Assembly (NCBI GenBank): GCA_002435715.1
Contig: DISD01000012.1
Span: 7,467 to 71,466, forward strand
DNA: 64,000 nt
Source: Rhodospirillaceae bacterium UBA6219
GTDB lineage: Bacteria > Pseudomonadota > Alphaproteobacteria > Rhodospirillales > Magnetospirillaceae
Direction of reading: 5' to 3'
The position numbers were made by a program, and so were the translations under genes. The notes beneath the pieces are model-generated. The model had not been told where the DNA came from and ran no database searches. It saw only the letters and a program-made list of their open reading frames with translations. Shown here piece by piece: positions 1 to 8,196 of this stretch (position 1 is its first letter; each line of letters begins with the position of its first letter).

Positions 1-1130
1 AAGGGGTTGGCGCCGCCCACTTCGGTCACCTCGCGGGCCGGGACTTCGGGGGGGGCGATCAACTTGACGGTGACGACCTTCTGCACGCCGTCGCGCAGGA
101 TGGACAGCCGGGCGTCGGCTCCCGGGCCCAAGGTGACCAGACGGAACCGCATGCCTTCGGGGTCGTCCACCTCGCGGTCGTTGACCGCCAGCACCACGTC
201 ACCCACCCGCAGGCCGGCACGCGACGCCGGGCTGTCCTTGTGGACGTCGTTGATCAGGATGCCGACCGGGCGGGGCAGGTTCAGCGCCTGGGCCAGTTCG
301 CTGGTCACCGCCTGACCGGCGGCGCCCAGCCAGGGCCGCACCACCTTGCCGGTTTCCTTGATGCTGGCGATGGCGGTGCGCACCAGCGAGGTGGGAATGG
401 CGAAGCCGATACCGTTGGAGCCGCCGCCCCTGGAATAGATGGCGGAATTGATGCCGATCAGCTGGCCTTCCATGTTGACCAGGGCGCCGCCGGAATTGCC
501 GGGATTGATGGCGGCGTCGGTCTGGATGAACGACCGGTAATCGGTGATGCCCACATTGGTCCGCGCCAAGGCCGAGACGATGCCGCTGGTCACCGTCTGG
601 CCGACACCGAAGGGATTGCCGATGGCGATGACCAGGTCACCCACTTCCAAGGCGTCGGAATCACCAAGCGGCAGAACGGGCAATGATTCCTTGCCCGGAT
701 CGATCTTCAACACCGCCAGATCGGTGCGTTCGTCGGAACCGACGATCTTGGCCTCGAATTCGCGGCGGTCGTTCAGCACCACGGTGACTTCGTCGGCCGC
801 CTTGATCACGTGGTGATTGGTGACCACGGTCCCGTCCTTGGTGACGATGACCCCCGAACCCAGGCTGTTTTGAACCCGTTCCTGGGTCATGCCCTGGGGC
901 AGCTGATCGCCGAAAAAGCGGCGGAAAAACGGGTCGTTCAACAGCGGCGAGGCGGCGGTGCGCACCACCCGCTTGGTGTAGATGTTGACCACGGCGGGGG
1001 CCGTCTGTTTCACCACCGGGGAAAAGGATTGCTGGATCTGCTCCCGCGATGTGGGGACCGATTGAGCCCAGGCGGGGGCGGCGATGGCGATGGCAAGGGC
1101 TGCAAGGGCAGACAGACGAAAGGGTGTCAT
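1..1130 (-). CDS. degP: DegP/HtrA-family periplasmic serine protease (C-terminus outside window)
   Basis: The reverse strand encodes a trypsin-like HtrA protease that degrades or refolds misfolded envelope proteins. It begins MTPFRLSALAALAIAIAAP, a Sec signal peptide ending near AWA-Q (residue 22). The catalytic triad is visible as His107 (TNHHV), Asp137 (RTDLAVL) and Ser213 (GNSGGAL). A first PDZ domain follows from about residue 260 (GILINDVHKDSPASRAGLRVGD). The gene runs off the left edge after about 376 codons, so a second PDZ domain can be neither confirmed nor excluded. It is transcribed away from the Hpt/receiver pair upstream. The family assignment is certain; which DegP/DegQ/MucD subtype it is remains open. 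Confidence 0.93.
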   Translation of the reverse strand, partial: MTPFRLSALAALAIAIAAPAWAQSVPTSREQIQQSFSPVVKQTAPAVVNIYTKRVVRTAASPLLNDPFFRRFFGDQLPQGMTQERVQNSLGSGVIVTKDGTVVTNHHVIKAADEVTVVLNDRREFEAKIVGSDERTDLAVLKIDPGKESLPVLPLGDSDALEVGDLVIAIGNPFGVGQTVTSGIVSALARTNVGITDYRSFIQTDAAINPGNSGGALVNMEGQLIGINSAIYSRGGGSNGIGFAIPTSLVRTAIASIKETGKVVRPWLGAAGQAVTSELAQALNLPRPVGILINDVHKDSPASRAGLRVGDVVLAVNDREVDDPEGMRFRLVTLGPGADARLSILRDGVQKVVTVKLIAPPEVPAREVTEVGGANP

Positions 1131-1185
1131 GGGAAATCCCGGTTGGAAAACGAACCCTTATAGTATGGGGGGTTTTCCCACGGGA

Positions 1186-1560
1186 TCAATCAAGTGACGC
1201 CAGCAAAGCCTGTCCGTCCGGGGTGATGTCGTCACTGGGGCCCTGGGCCAAGGCTTGGCGGAGTGCATTCAAGCCCTGTCGCAAGACGTCGGGGTCGTCC
1301 TGGCCGGCTTGGATGGACCGGCACAAAAGCTGGGCGATGGCGCTGACCAACGGATAGCCGAAAGTTCCGGCCTGGCCTTTGATGTCGTGCAAGATCGCAT
1401 AGCAGCGTTTCGGGTCGGCGGGGGCTTGCAAGCAGGCCAAGGCACGATCCAGATCGGTTTCCAGCCAGCGCGGATAATCGGCGGCAAGGTTGCCCAGGGC
1501 GGCTTCGGCCAAGGCCAGGGCGGCGGGATCCAAAAGAGGGTCGGCGCCGCCGTTGCTCAT
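1186..1560 (-). CDS. Hpt (histidine phosphotransfer) domain protein
   Basis: This 124-residue protein consists almost entirely of one Hpt domain, the four-helix module that relays phosphoryl groups between receiver domains. The signature HDIKGQ places the phosphorylatable histidine at His58, followed by AGTFGY, as in canonical HxxKG Hpt domains. There is no kinase or receiver domain in the same chain. Its ATG overlaps the stop of the upstream receiver gene by four bases (ATGA), so the two are probably translationally coupled. The partner kinase is not in the window. The role is inferred as a stand-alone relay or phosphate sink. Confidence 0.85.
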   Translation of the reverse strand: MSNGGADPLLDPAALALAEAALGNLAADYPRWLETDLDRALACLQAPADPKRCYAILHDIKGQAGTFGYPLVSAIAQLLCRSIQAGQDDPDVLRQGLNALRQALAQGPSDDITPDGQALLASLD

Positions 1561-1982
1561 TCCGCCGCCGAGCGTGAAGGATCTTGTTGGCGTTCGGGCG
1601 GGGCCAGCAAAGCGCCGGCCCGCTGCATCAGTTCGATGGCGGAAATGGGTTTGCCGACCACTTCGTCGATCCCGGCTTCCCAGGCCATTTCCAGTACCGC
1701 GTGATGGGTGCTGGTCGAGATGCCCAGAACCGGAATGGTGGCCTTGCCGAATTCACCCCGGCGCAGACGATGGACGAACAGCAGGGCTTCGGTGGAATCG
1801 CTACCCAGACCCAGGATGATCAGCTCGGGCTGGTGCTTGATGGTTTGGGCGACGGCTTGCGAGACGTCGCGGGCCTCGGCGCAGTGACGGACCCCCAGGG
1901 CGGCCAGCAAGGTCGCGACCAAGCGGCGGATGTGGCCGCTGGCATCAACGATCAGGACATTGGGGCTTTTCGCTTCCACCAT
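1557..1982 (-). CDS. Receiver-domain protein lacking the phospho-acceptor aspartate
   Basis: A 141-residue single-domain CheY-like receiver with no output domain. The fold is clear: beta-1 NVLIVDAS keeps one acidic residue (Asp13), beta-4 PVLGIS supplies the Thr/Ser switch and VVGKP the conserved lysine. The beta-3 segment reads ELIILGLGSD, which puts Gly58 where the phosphorylated Asp belongs, and the second acidic-pocket residue is Ala14. It should therefore not be phosphorylated in the normal way. It is first in a two-gene unit with the Hpt protein, overlapping by four bases. The C-terminal tail after the receiver is short and polar. A role as a phosphorylation-independent binding partner of the Hpt protein is inference. 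Confidence 0.8.
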   Translation of the reverse strand: MVEAKSPNVLIVDASGHIRRLVATLLAALGVRHCAEARDVSQAVAQTIKHQPELIILGLGSDSTEALLFVHRLRRGEFGKATIPVLGISTSTHHAVLEMAWEAGIDEVVGKPISAIELMQRAGALLAPPERQQDPSRSAAE

Positions 1983-2058
1983 TCACACCCTGATCATCTG
2001 AGGTTAGTTATTAAGCATTCAATAAAGGTACAGTCCTTACCCGATGTGCGCAACATCC

Positions 2059-2086
2059 TTGAGGCAGATCAAGCGTCGGTCATAAA
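2059..2086 (+). promoter_or_regulatory. Possible sigma-70-type promoter for the secreted protein at 2141
   Basis: TTGAGG at 2059-2064 and CATAAA at 2081-2086 are separated by 16 bases and lie about 55 bases before the ATG. The match is moderate, and the region also has to hold the divergent promoter for the receiver/Hpt pair. Confidence 0.3.
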
Positions 2087-2140
2087 GCCATTGTATTCGT
2101 GTTATTCTTCGCACTCGCCAAAACCCAAGGGAGTTCTTGT

Positions 2141-2668
2141 ATGTTCAAGCGAATCATGTCTGCCGGGGCGGCGATGCTGGCGGCTTTGACCTCGGCCTGC
2201 GAGGACGGCCCCGCGACGGTGCCCGGAGGCTGGCGCAGCGCGGCGCTGTGGAGCACCATGGTCCATGCCAGCGCCAAGGGCCCGCTTTGGCTGGAAATCC
2301 ATGGCCGCCCCTTCGCCGATGGTGACGCGGCCCTGGGCGACAAGGTGGCGGCGGCCATGTCCAACCAATTGGTCGGGCGCCAACTGGTGCTGACGGCGCA
2401 GCGCGATCAGGCGGCCAAGCCCGATACCAAGGTGGTGCTGGCCTTCAATCCGCCGGTCAATGCCGATCCCCGCGATCTGTGTGCGGGATCGGTCGCCACC
2501 GCCGCCGAACCAGGTGAAAAGATCACCGTGCTGGCGGCTTTTTGCGACAAAAGCGGCATGCTGGGATCGGTGCAGGGTTGGGTGGCCAAGGTGCAGGGGC
2601 TTGACGACCCGCGCTTCAAACGTCTGCTGGGGCAAGTGGTGCGCGACTTGTTCGGAACCGCTTCGTAA
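2141..2668 (+). CDS. Putative exported protein of unknown function
   Basis: This 175-residue protein starts at ATG 2141, eight bases after an AAGGGAG ribosome site; an upstream in-frame start has no such site. The N-terminus MFKRIMSAGAAMLAALTSAC is a signal peptide. The LTSAC end is close to, but not, a canonical lipobox (the -3 residue is Thr), so it could be a lipoprotein or be cleaved by signal peptidase I. The mature part has several aromatic and Gly-Pro-Leu stretches and two cysteines (residues near 110 and 131), but no domain that I recognise. It is monocistronic and divergent from the receiver/Hpt pair. Confidence 0.6.
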   Translation: MFKRIMSAGAAMLAALTSACEDGPATVPGGWRSAALWSTMVHASAKGPLWLEIHGRPFADGDAALGDKVAAAMSNQLVGRQLVLTAQRDQAAKPDTKVVLAFNPPVNADPRDLCAGSVATAAEPGEKITVLAAFCDKSGMLGSVQGWVAKVQGLDDPRFKRLLGQVVRDLFGTAS

Positions 2669-2747
2669 GCTCGCTTTGTCTATGGTGTCGCAGGACTAGA
2701 CGTGGAAGCCCGCCAGATTCTGACGGAAGTCAAAAATTTGGCCGCCC

Positions 2748-2996
2748 TTATTTCTTGCGAACCAACAGGCGATGCGGCCCCGTATCGCTTTCGCCCTCTT
2801 CACGGTTCATGGCCAGGATTTCGTGACCCAATTCCGCTAATGATCGCGGAACATTGATCAAAGGTTCCGAACCTTTCAATCGGATTTCCGCCACCTGTAG
2901 AGGAAGCATCTTTTCGATCAGCAATTTAGCTCGGACGAAAGTCATGGGGCAGACGTCGTTCGTAATGTCAAGCCGATGGTCGATTTGTTCAGTCAT
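2748..2996 (-). CDS. TusA/SirA-family sulfur carrier-like protein
   Basis: An 82-residue protein of the TusA/SirA/YeeD fold. TusA relays persulfide sulfur on the cysteine of its CPxP motif for tRNA thiolation and molybdenum-cofactor chemistry. Here the motif is DVCPMTFVRAK: the cysteine (residue 16) and first proline are kept, but the second proline is replaced, as in an alphaproteobacterial side branch of the family. The C-terminal strand pattern and the SLAELGHEIL helix fit the family. It stands alone, divergent from mucR, with 99 bases between the two starts. A function in sulfur transfer is likely but its acceptor is unknown. Confidence 0.75.
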   Translation of the reverse strand: MTEQIDHRLDITNDVCPMTFVRAKLLIEKMLPLQVAEIRLKGSEPLINVPRSLAELGHEILAMNREEGESDTGPHRLLVRKK

Positions 2997-3095
2997 GCGT
3001 TTTTAGCCACTTGGGTTCTTGCTAATGGATATTGCTGTGTAAAGAAGAAAGAACTATATAGGCCACATTGATCTTAACCGGAGGCCTGCTCTTAA

Positions 3096-3518
3096 ATGTC
3101 GGAGCGTTCGAACACCAGCGACCTGCTGTCCTTGACCACCGAGATCGTGGCCGCGCACGTCGCCAACAATACCGTGGCCGTGGCTGATCTGCCGCAGCTG
3201 ATCAACGAAGTGTATCGTACCCTGGCCTCTGTCGGCAGCGCGCCGTCCGCGCCCGAACGTCCGCAGCCTGCCGTGGCGGTGAAGAAGTCGGTGCATCCCG
3301 ATTACATCATTTGCCTGGAAGACGGCAAGAAGCTGAAGATGCTGAAGCGTCACTTGAAGACCGCTTACAACATGAGCCCGGAAGAATACCGCGACCGCTG
3401 GGGTCTGCCGGCCGATTATCCCATGGTCGCCCCCAACTATGCCGCGCATCGTTCGTCGCTGGCCAAGAAGATCGGTCTGGGCACCAAGCCGCGCAAGCGT
3501 CCGGTGCGCCGGGCCTAG
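3096..3518 (+). CDS. mucR: MucR/Ros-family transcriptional regulator
   Basis: A 140-residue DNA-binding protein of the Ros/MucR family, which in alphaproteobacteria controls exopolysaccharide, motility and envelope genes by binding AT-rich DNA. The N-terminal half holds the conserved TEIVAAHVANN oligomerisation segment. The C-terminal half has the CLEDGKKLKMLKRHL finger-like element and the family block WGLPADYPMVAPNYA. Compared with Ros, the finger keeps Cys73 and His86, has Asp76 for the second cysteine, and Ala90 where the second histidine usually lies, so zinc binding is doubtful. A GGAGG-type ribosome site sits 11 bases before the ATG. The gene is followed by a likely terminator. Confidence 0.9.
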   Translation: MSERSNTSDLLSLTTEIVAAHVANNTVAVADLPQLINEVYRTLASVGSAPSAPERPQPAVAVKKSVHPDYIICLEDGKKLKMLKRHLKTAYNMSPEEYRDRWGLPADYPMVAPNYAAHRSSLAKKIGLGTKPRKRPVRRA

Positions 3519-3573
3519 CTTGGGCTGGGGATTCATTGTTCAGCGAATGGTGAATCAACCACAAATATTTTAA

Positions 3574-3608
3574 GGGCGCCGGGGGCATTCCGCTCGCGGC
3601 GCCTTTGG
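3574..3608 (+). terminator. Likely rho-independent terminator after mucR
   Basis: GGCGCCG (from 3575) pairs with CGGCGCC (ending 3603) around a 15-base loop and is followed by TTTGGTTT. The T tract is interrupted, so efficiency is uncertain. It separates mucR from fur. Confidence 0.5.
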
Positions 3609-3647
3609 TTTATGATCGGCCGCCATCAAAAAAGACGAAGGACCGCC

Positions 3648-4079
3648 ATGGTTTCGCGTATCGAGCAGCGCTGCATCGACAAGGGCATGAAGATGACCGA
3701 CCAGCGCCGGGTCATTGCCCGTGTTCTGTCGGAAGCCGACGACCATCCCGATGTGGAAGAGGTCTATCGTCGCGCCACCGCCCAGGATCCCCGCATCTCG
3801 ATCGCCACCGTCTATCGCACGGTGCGCTTGTTCGAAGAAGAAAACATCCTGGAACGCCATGATTTCGGTGACGGCCGCGCCCGTTACGAAGAAGCGCCCA
3901 GCGAGCATCACGACCATTTGATCGACGTCAACTCGGCCCGGGTGATCGAGTTCACCAGCCCCGAGATCGAGGCGTTGCAGCGCGAGATCGCCCGCAAATT
4001 CGGGTTCCGTCTGGTCGGCCACCGTTTGGAGCTTTACGGAGTTCCGTTGACTTCCGGCGCCGAATCCGACGACAAATAG
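3648..4079 (+). CDS. fur: Fur-family metal-responsive repressor
   Basis: A 143-residue Fur-family protein. The start is placed at ATG 3648, which follows an AAGGA site; the longer reading frame from 3612 has none. The N-terminal winged helix includes MTDQRRVIARVL and the recognition helix ISIATVYRTVRLF. The metal-binding block HHDHLIDVNSARVIEF is the alphaproteobacterial type, in which the CxxC zinc site of gamma-proteobacterial Fur is absent. A C-terminal dimerisation domain with GHRLELYG follows. In alphaproteobacteria such proteins respond to iron or manganese (Fur/Mur), and which metal applies cannot be read here. It sits 51 bases upstream of olsBA with no clear terminator between. Confidence 0.88.
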   Translation: MVSRIEQRCIDKGMKMTDQRRVIARVLSEADDHPDVEEVYRRATAQDPRISIATVYRTVRLFEEENILERHDFGDGRARYEEAPSEHHDHLIDVNSARVIEFTSPEIEALQREIARKFGFRLVGHRLELYGVPLTSGAESDDK

Positions 4080-4130
4080 CCGAAGGGGCGTTGGGGGTAT
4101 TCCCGCGCCAAGTCTAGCAGGCGAGGATCA

Positions 4131-4937
4131 ATGAGTTCCGACGAGACCGAAGGCCAAGGCGCTGAATCGCGCCTTGAGGTGCGTCTGGCCGCCAACGAGG
4201 AAGAAATCGTCGCCGCTCAGGCGCTGCGCTATCGGGTGTTCTATGACGAGATGGGGGCCAAGCCCACCTCTGACATGGCCGCCCGGCAATCCGATTTCGA
4301 CGATTTCGATTCCATCTGCGACCACCTGCTGGTGCTGGACCATGACCGCGGTCAGGGCGGCAAGGCGGTGGTCGGCACCTATCGGCTGATCCGTCGGAGC
4401 GTGGGCGAGGCCCATGGGCGGTTCTACACCGCCGGCGAATACGACATCTCGAAGATCCTGGACAAGGGCGGCAACTTCATGGAGTTGGGCCGTTCTTGCG
4501 TCGACAAGGATTACCGCACCGGCACCACCATGCAGATCATGTGGGCGGGTATCGCCCATTACGTCTGGCAGCACGGCATCGATCTGATGTTCGGCTGCGC
4601 CTCGTTGCCCGGCACCGATCCGGCGGCACTGGCCACCCAATTGTCCTATCTGCACCATTTCCACCTGGCGCCGGAAGAAATCCGCCCGCGCGCCCTGGAC
4701 GATCTTTACGTGGACATGAACCTGACTCCGCAGGATGAGCTGAACCCGCGCCGTTCGCTGGCCTCGTTGCCGCCTTTGGTCAAGGGCTATCTGCGTCTGG
4801 GCGGTTTCGTCGGCGACGGTGCGGTCATCGACCATCAGTTCAACACCACCGACGTCTGCGTCATGGTCAAGACCGAATTGGTGACCGCCAAATACGTCAA
4901 GCATTACGACCGCTCGCGCGACGCCCAGGGATCGTGA
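4131..4937 (+). CDS. olsB: L-ornithine N-alpha-acyltransferase (first step of ornithine lipid synthesis)
   Basis: OlsB transfers a 3-hydroxyacyl chain from acyl carrier protein to ornithine, giving lyso-ornithine lipid. The 268-residue protein is a GNAT-fold hemolysin-type acyltransferase: RYRVFYDEMGA near residue 40 and the block FMELGRSCVDKDYR near 120 are characteristic of OlsB proteins. The C-terminal part (LPPLVKGYLRLGGFVGDGAVID) is also family-specific. The ATG follows GCGAGGA by three bases. The gene lies 10 bases upstream of the second acyltransferase, olsA, which completes the pathway, and this pairing makes the call firm. The product is membrane-associated. Confidence 0.92.
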   Translation: MSSDETEGQGAESRLEVRLAANEEEIVAAQALRYRVFYDEMGAKPTSDMAARQSDFDDFDSICDHLLVLDHDRGQGGKAVVGTYRLIRRSVGEAHGRFYTAGEYDISKILDKGGNFMELGRSCVDKDYRTGTTMQIMWAGIAHYVWQHGIDLMFGCASLPGTDPAALATQLSYLHHFHLAPEEIRPRALDDLYVDMNLTPQDELNPRRSLASLPPLVKGYLRLGGFVGDGAVIDHQFNTTDVCVMVKTELVTAKYVKHYDRSRDAQGS

Positions 4938-4947
4938 AGCCCGGCCC

Positions 4948-5757
4948 ATGACCAATCGTTTCGTCGCCATTCTCCGTTTCCTGGGCTTCGTGCTGTGGAC
5001 CTTGCTGGCCATCCCGCCTTATCTGGTGCTGTTGGCTGCCGGCTCGCGCCGCTGCGCCGATTACACCCGGGGCTATTTCAAGGTGGTCACCCGCATCTGC
5101 GGCTTCATCGTCAAAGTGCGCGGCGACATGGTGGAAAGCGCCCATCCGGTGCTTTACGTCGGCAACCACGCCAGTTACCTGGACATCATCATCCTGGGCA
5201 GCGTCATCAAGGCCAATTTCGTCGCCAAGGCGGAAGTGGCGGGGTGGCCCGGTTTCGGCTTTTTGGCGCGCCTTGCGCGGACCGTCTTCGTCGCCCGCAA
5301 ACGCGGCGGCGCGGCGGGCGAACGCGACAGCCTGACCAAGCGTCTGGCCTCGGGTGATTCGCTGATCTTGTTTCCCGAAGGGACGTCCGACGACGGCAAC
5401 CGCGTGCTGGCGTTCAAAAGCTCGCTGTTCGCGGTGGCGGAAATGAAGGGCCCCGACGGCTTGCCGCTGCCGGTGCAGCCGTTTTCCATCGCCTATACCC
5501 GTCTGGACGGCATGCCGGTCTGCCGGGCGCTGCGTCCCTATTACGCCTGGTACGGCGACATGACCCTGGCTGGCCATCTGCTGGATGCGCTGGGCCTGGG
5601 CGAGGCGCAGGTCGAGATCGTCTTCCATCCGCCGGTGTCGTTGAGGGATTTCGCCGACCGCAAGGGATTGTCCAACCATTGTCACGACGTGGTGGCGCAG
5701 GGGGTGGTCAAGGCCTTGGCCGGACGGCTGGACGGTCCTGTCCGGGCGACCCATTGA
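4948..5757 (+). CDS. olsA: Lyso-ornithine lipid O-acyltransferase (1-acylglycerol-3-phosphate acyltransferase family)
   Basis: OlsA adds the second, ester-linked acyl chain to lyso-ornithine lipid. The 269-residue protein begins with a hydrophobic anchor (residues about 8-35) and contains the PlsC acyltransferase motifs NHASYLD (the HxxxxD catalytic pair) and FPEGTSDDGNRV. The family also includes PlsC-type phosphatidic acid synthases, and a dual role is possible. The olsB gene immediately upstream supports the ornithine lipid assignment. Ornithine lipids are phosphate-free membrane lipids often made under phosphate limitation; no Pho box was recognised here. Confidence 0.9.
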   Translation: MTNRFVAILRFLGFVLWTLLAIPPYLVLLAAGSRRCADYTRGYFKVVTRICGFIVKVRGDMVESAHPVLYVGNHASYLDIIILGSVIKANFVAKAEVAGWPGFGFLARLARTVFVARKRGGAAGERDSLTKRLASGDSLILFPEGTSDDGNRVLAFKSSLFAVAEMKGPDGLPLPVQPFSIAYTRLDGMPVCRALRPYYAWYGDMTLAGHLLDALGLGEAQVEIVFHPPVSLRDFADRKGLSNHCHDVVAQGVVKALAGRLDGPVRATH

Positions 5758-5777
5758 GGTTTCAACCTGTGGATATC

Positions 5778-5805
5778 TTGACTCTTGGGGCAGGAATGCT
5801 AGCTT
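5778..5805 (+). promoter_or_regulatory. Possible promoter for the miaB operon
   Basis: TTGACT at 5778-5783 and TAGCTT at 5800-5805 are 16 bases apart, about 90 bases before the proposed miaB start, in the only sizeable gap upstream of this long operon. Confidence 0.35.
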
Positions 5806-5893
5806 CTGAAACGTGTGAAGGGTGGTCCCGCGGCGGGGCCATCGTTATTGTCATTGGAAGCGCCGGCGGCGAAAGGGCCGCAGGCGGACGGCA

Positions 5894-7219
5894 TTGACCA
5901 AGAAACTTTTCGTCAAGACCTATGGTTGCCAGATGAACGTCTATGACTCGGCCCGCATGGCCGACGTCCTGGCGCCGCTTGGCTATGGCCCCGGTGAATC
6001 GCCCGACGATGCCGACATGGTCATCTTGAACACCTGCCACATCCGCGAAAAGGCGTCCGAGAAAGTGTTCTCGGAACTGGGCCGACTGCGCCAGATCAAG
6101 ACCGAACGCGACGGCAAGCTGATCATCGCGGTGGCCGGCTGCGTCGCCCAGGCGGAAGGCGAGGAAATCCTGCGTCGTGCCCCCTTCGTCGACATCGTGC
6201 TGGGGCCGCAGACCTATCACCGGCTGCCGGAAATGGTGGCGATGGCGTCGCGGGCCGGCAATGCCGTGCTGGACACCGAGTTCCCGGCGGAACCGAAATT
6301 CGATTCCCTGCCCGACGCCCGTGCCGATGGACCGGCGGCCTTCTTGTCGGTGCAAGAAGGCTGCGACAAGTTCTGCACCTTCTGCGTCGTCCCCTATACC
6401 CGGGGCGGCGAATATTCCCGCCCGCTGGCCGCCATCGTGGACGAAGCGAAGAAACTGGTGGACCAGGGCGTGGTGGAAATCACCCTGTTGGGCCAAAACG
6501 TCAACGCCTGGCACGGCGACGCCATGGGCTTTGGCGGGCTGATCCGTCAATTGGCCAAGATCGACGGGCTGGCCCGCATCCGCTTCACCACGTCCCATCC
6601 GCGCGACATGGACGACGATTTGATCGCCGCCCATGGCGAAGTGGACAAACTGATGCCCTTCCTGCATCTGCCGCTGCAAAGCGGCTCGGATCGCATCCTG
6701 GAGGCCATGAACCGCAAGCACGACCGCGAAACCTATTTGCGTTTGGTGGAAAAGCTGCGAAATGCCCGGCCCGATCTGGCGCTGTCGTCGGATTTCATCG
6801 TCGGCTTCCCCGGTGAAACCGATGCCGATTTCGAAGACACGCTGGACATGGTGCGCCGGGTCGGCTTCGTGAACACCTATTCCTTCAAATATTCGCCCCG
6901 CCCCGGCACACCGGCGGCGGCCATGCCCAACCAAGTGGCGGAAGAGGTCAAGGAAGCCCGGCTGACCCAGTTGCAGGATCTGCTGCAGGCCCAGACCGAC
7001 CGCTTCAACGCTGATTGCCTGGGCCGTGAAATGGACGTGGTGCTGGACCGTTCGGGCAAGCATGCCGGCCAGTTGATCGGCCGCTCGCCCTATATGCAGC
7101 CGGTCCATGTGGACGACGTCGCCCATCTGCGCGACCAATTGGTCCGCGTGCGCATCTCGGAAATCCACCCGCGCAGTCTGAAGGGCGTGGTGATCGAAGC
7201 GGAAAGGAAACGCGCGTGA
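5894..7219 (+). CDS. miaB: tRNA-2-methylthio-N6-dimethylallyladenosine synthase
   Basis: MiaB is a radical-SAM methylthiotransferase that adds a methylthio group to N6-isopentenyladenosine at tRNA position 37. The start is placed at TTG 5894, which gives the usual family length (441 residues) and follows a GGCGGA site; the reading frame extends upstream to GTG 5822 but that part is basic and non-conserved. The N-terminal cluster cysteines lie in YGCQMN, NTCHIRE and AGCVAQ, the radical-SAM CxxxCxxC is CDKFCTFC, and a C-terminal TRAM domain closes the protein. It heads a chain of overlapping genes (phoH, ybeY, corC, lnt). Confidence 0.93.
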   Translation: MTKKLFVKTYGCQMNVYDSARMADVLAPLGYGPGESPDDADMVILNTCHIREKASEKVFSELGRLRQIKTERDGKLIIAVAGCVAQAEGEEILRRAPFVDIVLGPQTYHRLPEMVAMASRAGNAVLDTEFPAEPKFDSLPDARADGPAAFLSVQEGCDKFCTFCVVPYTRGGEYSRPLAAIVDEAKKLVDQGVVEITLLGQNVNAWHGDAMGFGGLIRQLAKIDGLARIRFTTSHPRDMDDDLIAAHGEVDKLMPFLHLPLQSGSDRILEAMNRKHDRETYLRLVEKLRNARPDLALSSDFIVGFPGETDADFEDTLDMVRRVGFVNTYSFKYSPRPGTPAAAMPNQVAEEVKEARLTQLQDLLQAQTDRFNADCLGREMDVVLDRSGKHAGQLIGRSPYMQPVHVDDVAHLRDQLVRVRISEIHPRSLKGVVIEAERKRA

Positions 7220-8196
7220 GCGAGGTATCGCCCCGGCAAACCACCCTGGTACGCGAGTTCCACAACAACGCCCTGTCGCAAGTGCTGTTCGGCCCCCACA
7301 ACGTCAATTTGGACCGGTTGGAACATCTGCTGGGGGTGGCGCTGAACGCAAGGGGCAATTCGGTCAGCATTTCCGGCACCCCGGAATCGGCGGCGGAAGC
7401 CGCGCGCGTCCTGGACGACCTTTACGCCCTGGCCAGCAAGCAGGGCCATCTGGAAAGCGCCGATGTGGACGCCGCCACCCGCATGACCGAACCGAAAGCC
7501 AGCGCCGACGATCTGGTGCTGCGCACCCGCAAGCGCCATATCGCGCCCCGTACGCCCACCCAGGCCGATTACCTGATGGCGCTGGAACAATGCCCGCTGG
7601 TGTTCGGCTGCGGTCCGGCCGGTACCGGCAAGACCTATCTGGCGGTGGCCAAGGCGGTGTCGATGATGCTGCGGGGCGAGGTCGACCGCATCATCCTGTC
7701 GCGCCCGGCGGTGGAAGCCGGCGAACGTCTGGGTTTCCTGCCCGGCGACCTGAAGGAAAAGGTCGATCCTTATCTGCGGCCGCTTTACGACGCGTTGCAC
7801 GACATGCTGCCCGGCGACCAGGTGATGAAGAAGCTGGCGGCCGGCGAGATCGAAGTGGCGCCCCTGGCCTTCATGCGCGGGCGTACCTTGGCCAATTCCT
7901 TCATCATCTTGGACGAAGCGCAGAACACTTCGGCCATGCAGATGAAGATGTTCCTGACCCGTTTGGGTGAAAATTCGCGCATGGTGATCACCGGCGACCT
8001 GTCGCAGACCGATCTGCCGCCGGGCACCAAATCGGGTCTGCGCGACGCGTTGGAGACCCTGGAGGGGATCCCCGGCGTGTCCTTCGTCACCTTCACCGAC
8101 CGCGACGTGGTGCGCCACGATCTGGTCACCCGCATTGTCCGCGCCTATGACCGGGTCGAGCGCGAGCGCAAGGCCGCCAAGGGAGAAAACTTTTGA
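7216..8196 (+). CDS. phoH: PhoH-like ATPase (YbeZ type)
   Basis: A 326-residue ATPase. The N-terminal 100 residues carry a small KH-like RNA-binding region (NSVSISG). The PhoH NTPase domain has Walker A GPAGTGKT at about residues 133-140 and Walker B IILDEAQN. PhoH/YbeZ proteins act with the endonuclease YbeY in rRNA maturation and ribosome quality control, and ybeY is the next gene, overlapping by four bases. The GTG start overlaps the miaB stop. Despite the name, pho regulation is not implied here. Confidence 0.92.
   Translation: MSEVSPRQTTLVREFHNNALSQVLFGPHNVNLDRLEHLLGVALNARGNSVSISGTPESAAEAARVLDDLYALASKQGHLESADVDAATRMTEPKASADDLVLRTRKRHIAPRTPTQADYLMALEQCPLVFGCGPAGTGKTYLAVAKAVSMMLRGEVDRIILSRPAVEAGERLGFLPGDLKEKVDPYLRPLYDALHDMLPGDQVMKKLAAGEIEVAPLAFMRGRTLANSFIILDEAQNTSAMQMKMFLTRLGENSRMVITGDLSQTDLPPGTKSGLRDALETLEGIPGVSFVTFTDRDVVRHDLVTRIVRAYDRVERERKAAKGENF

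Noticed and set aside
4128..5012. Long reverse-strand frames opposite olsBA, miaB and phoH
   Set aside because: They mirror clear forward genes and have the composition typical of antisense frames in GC-rich DNA.
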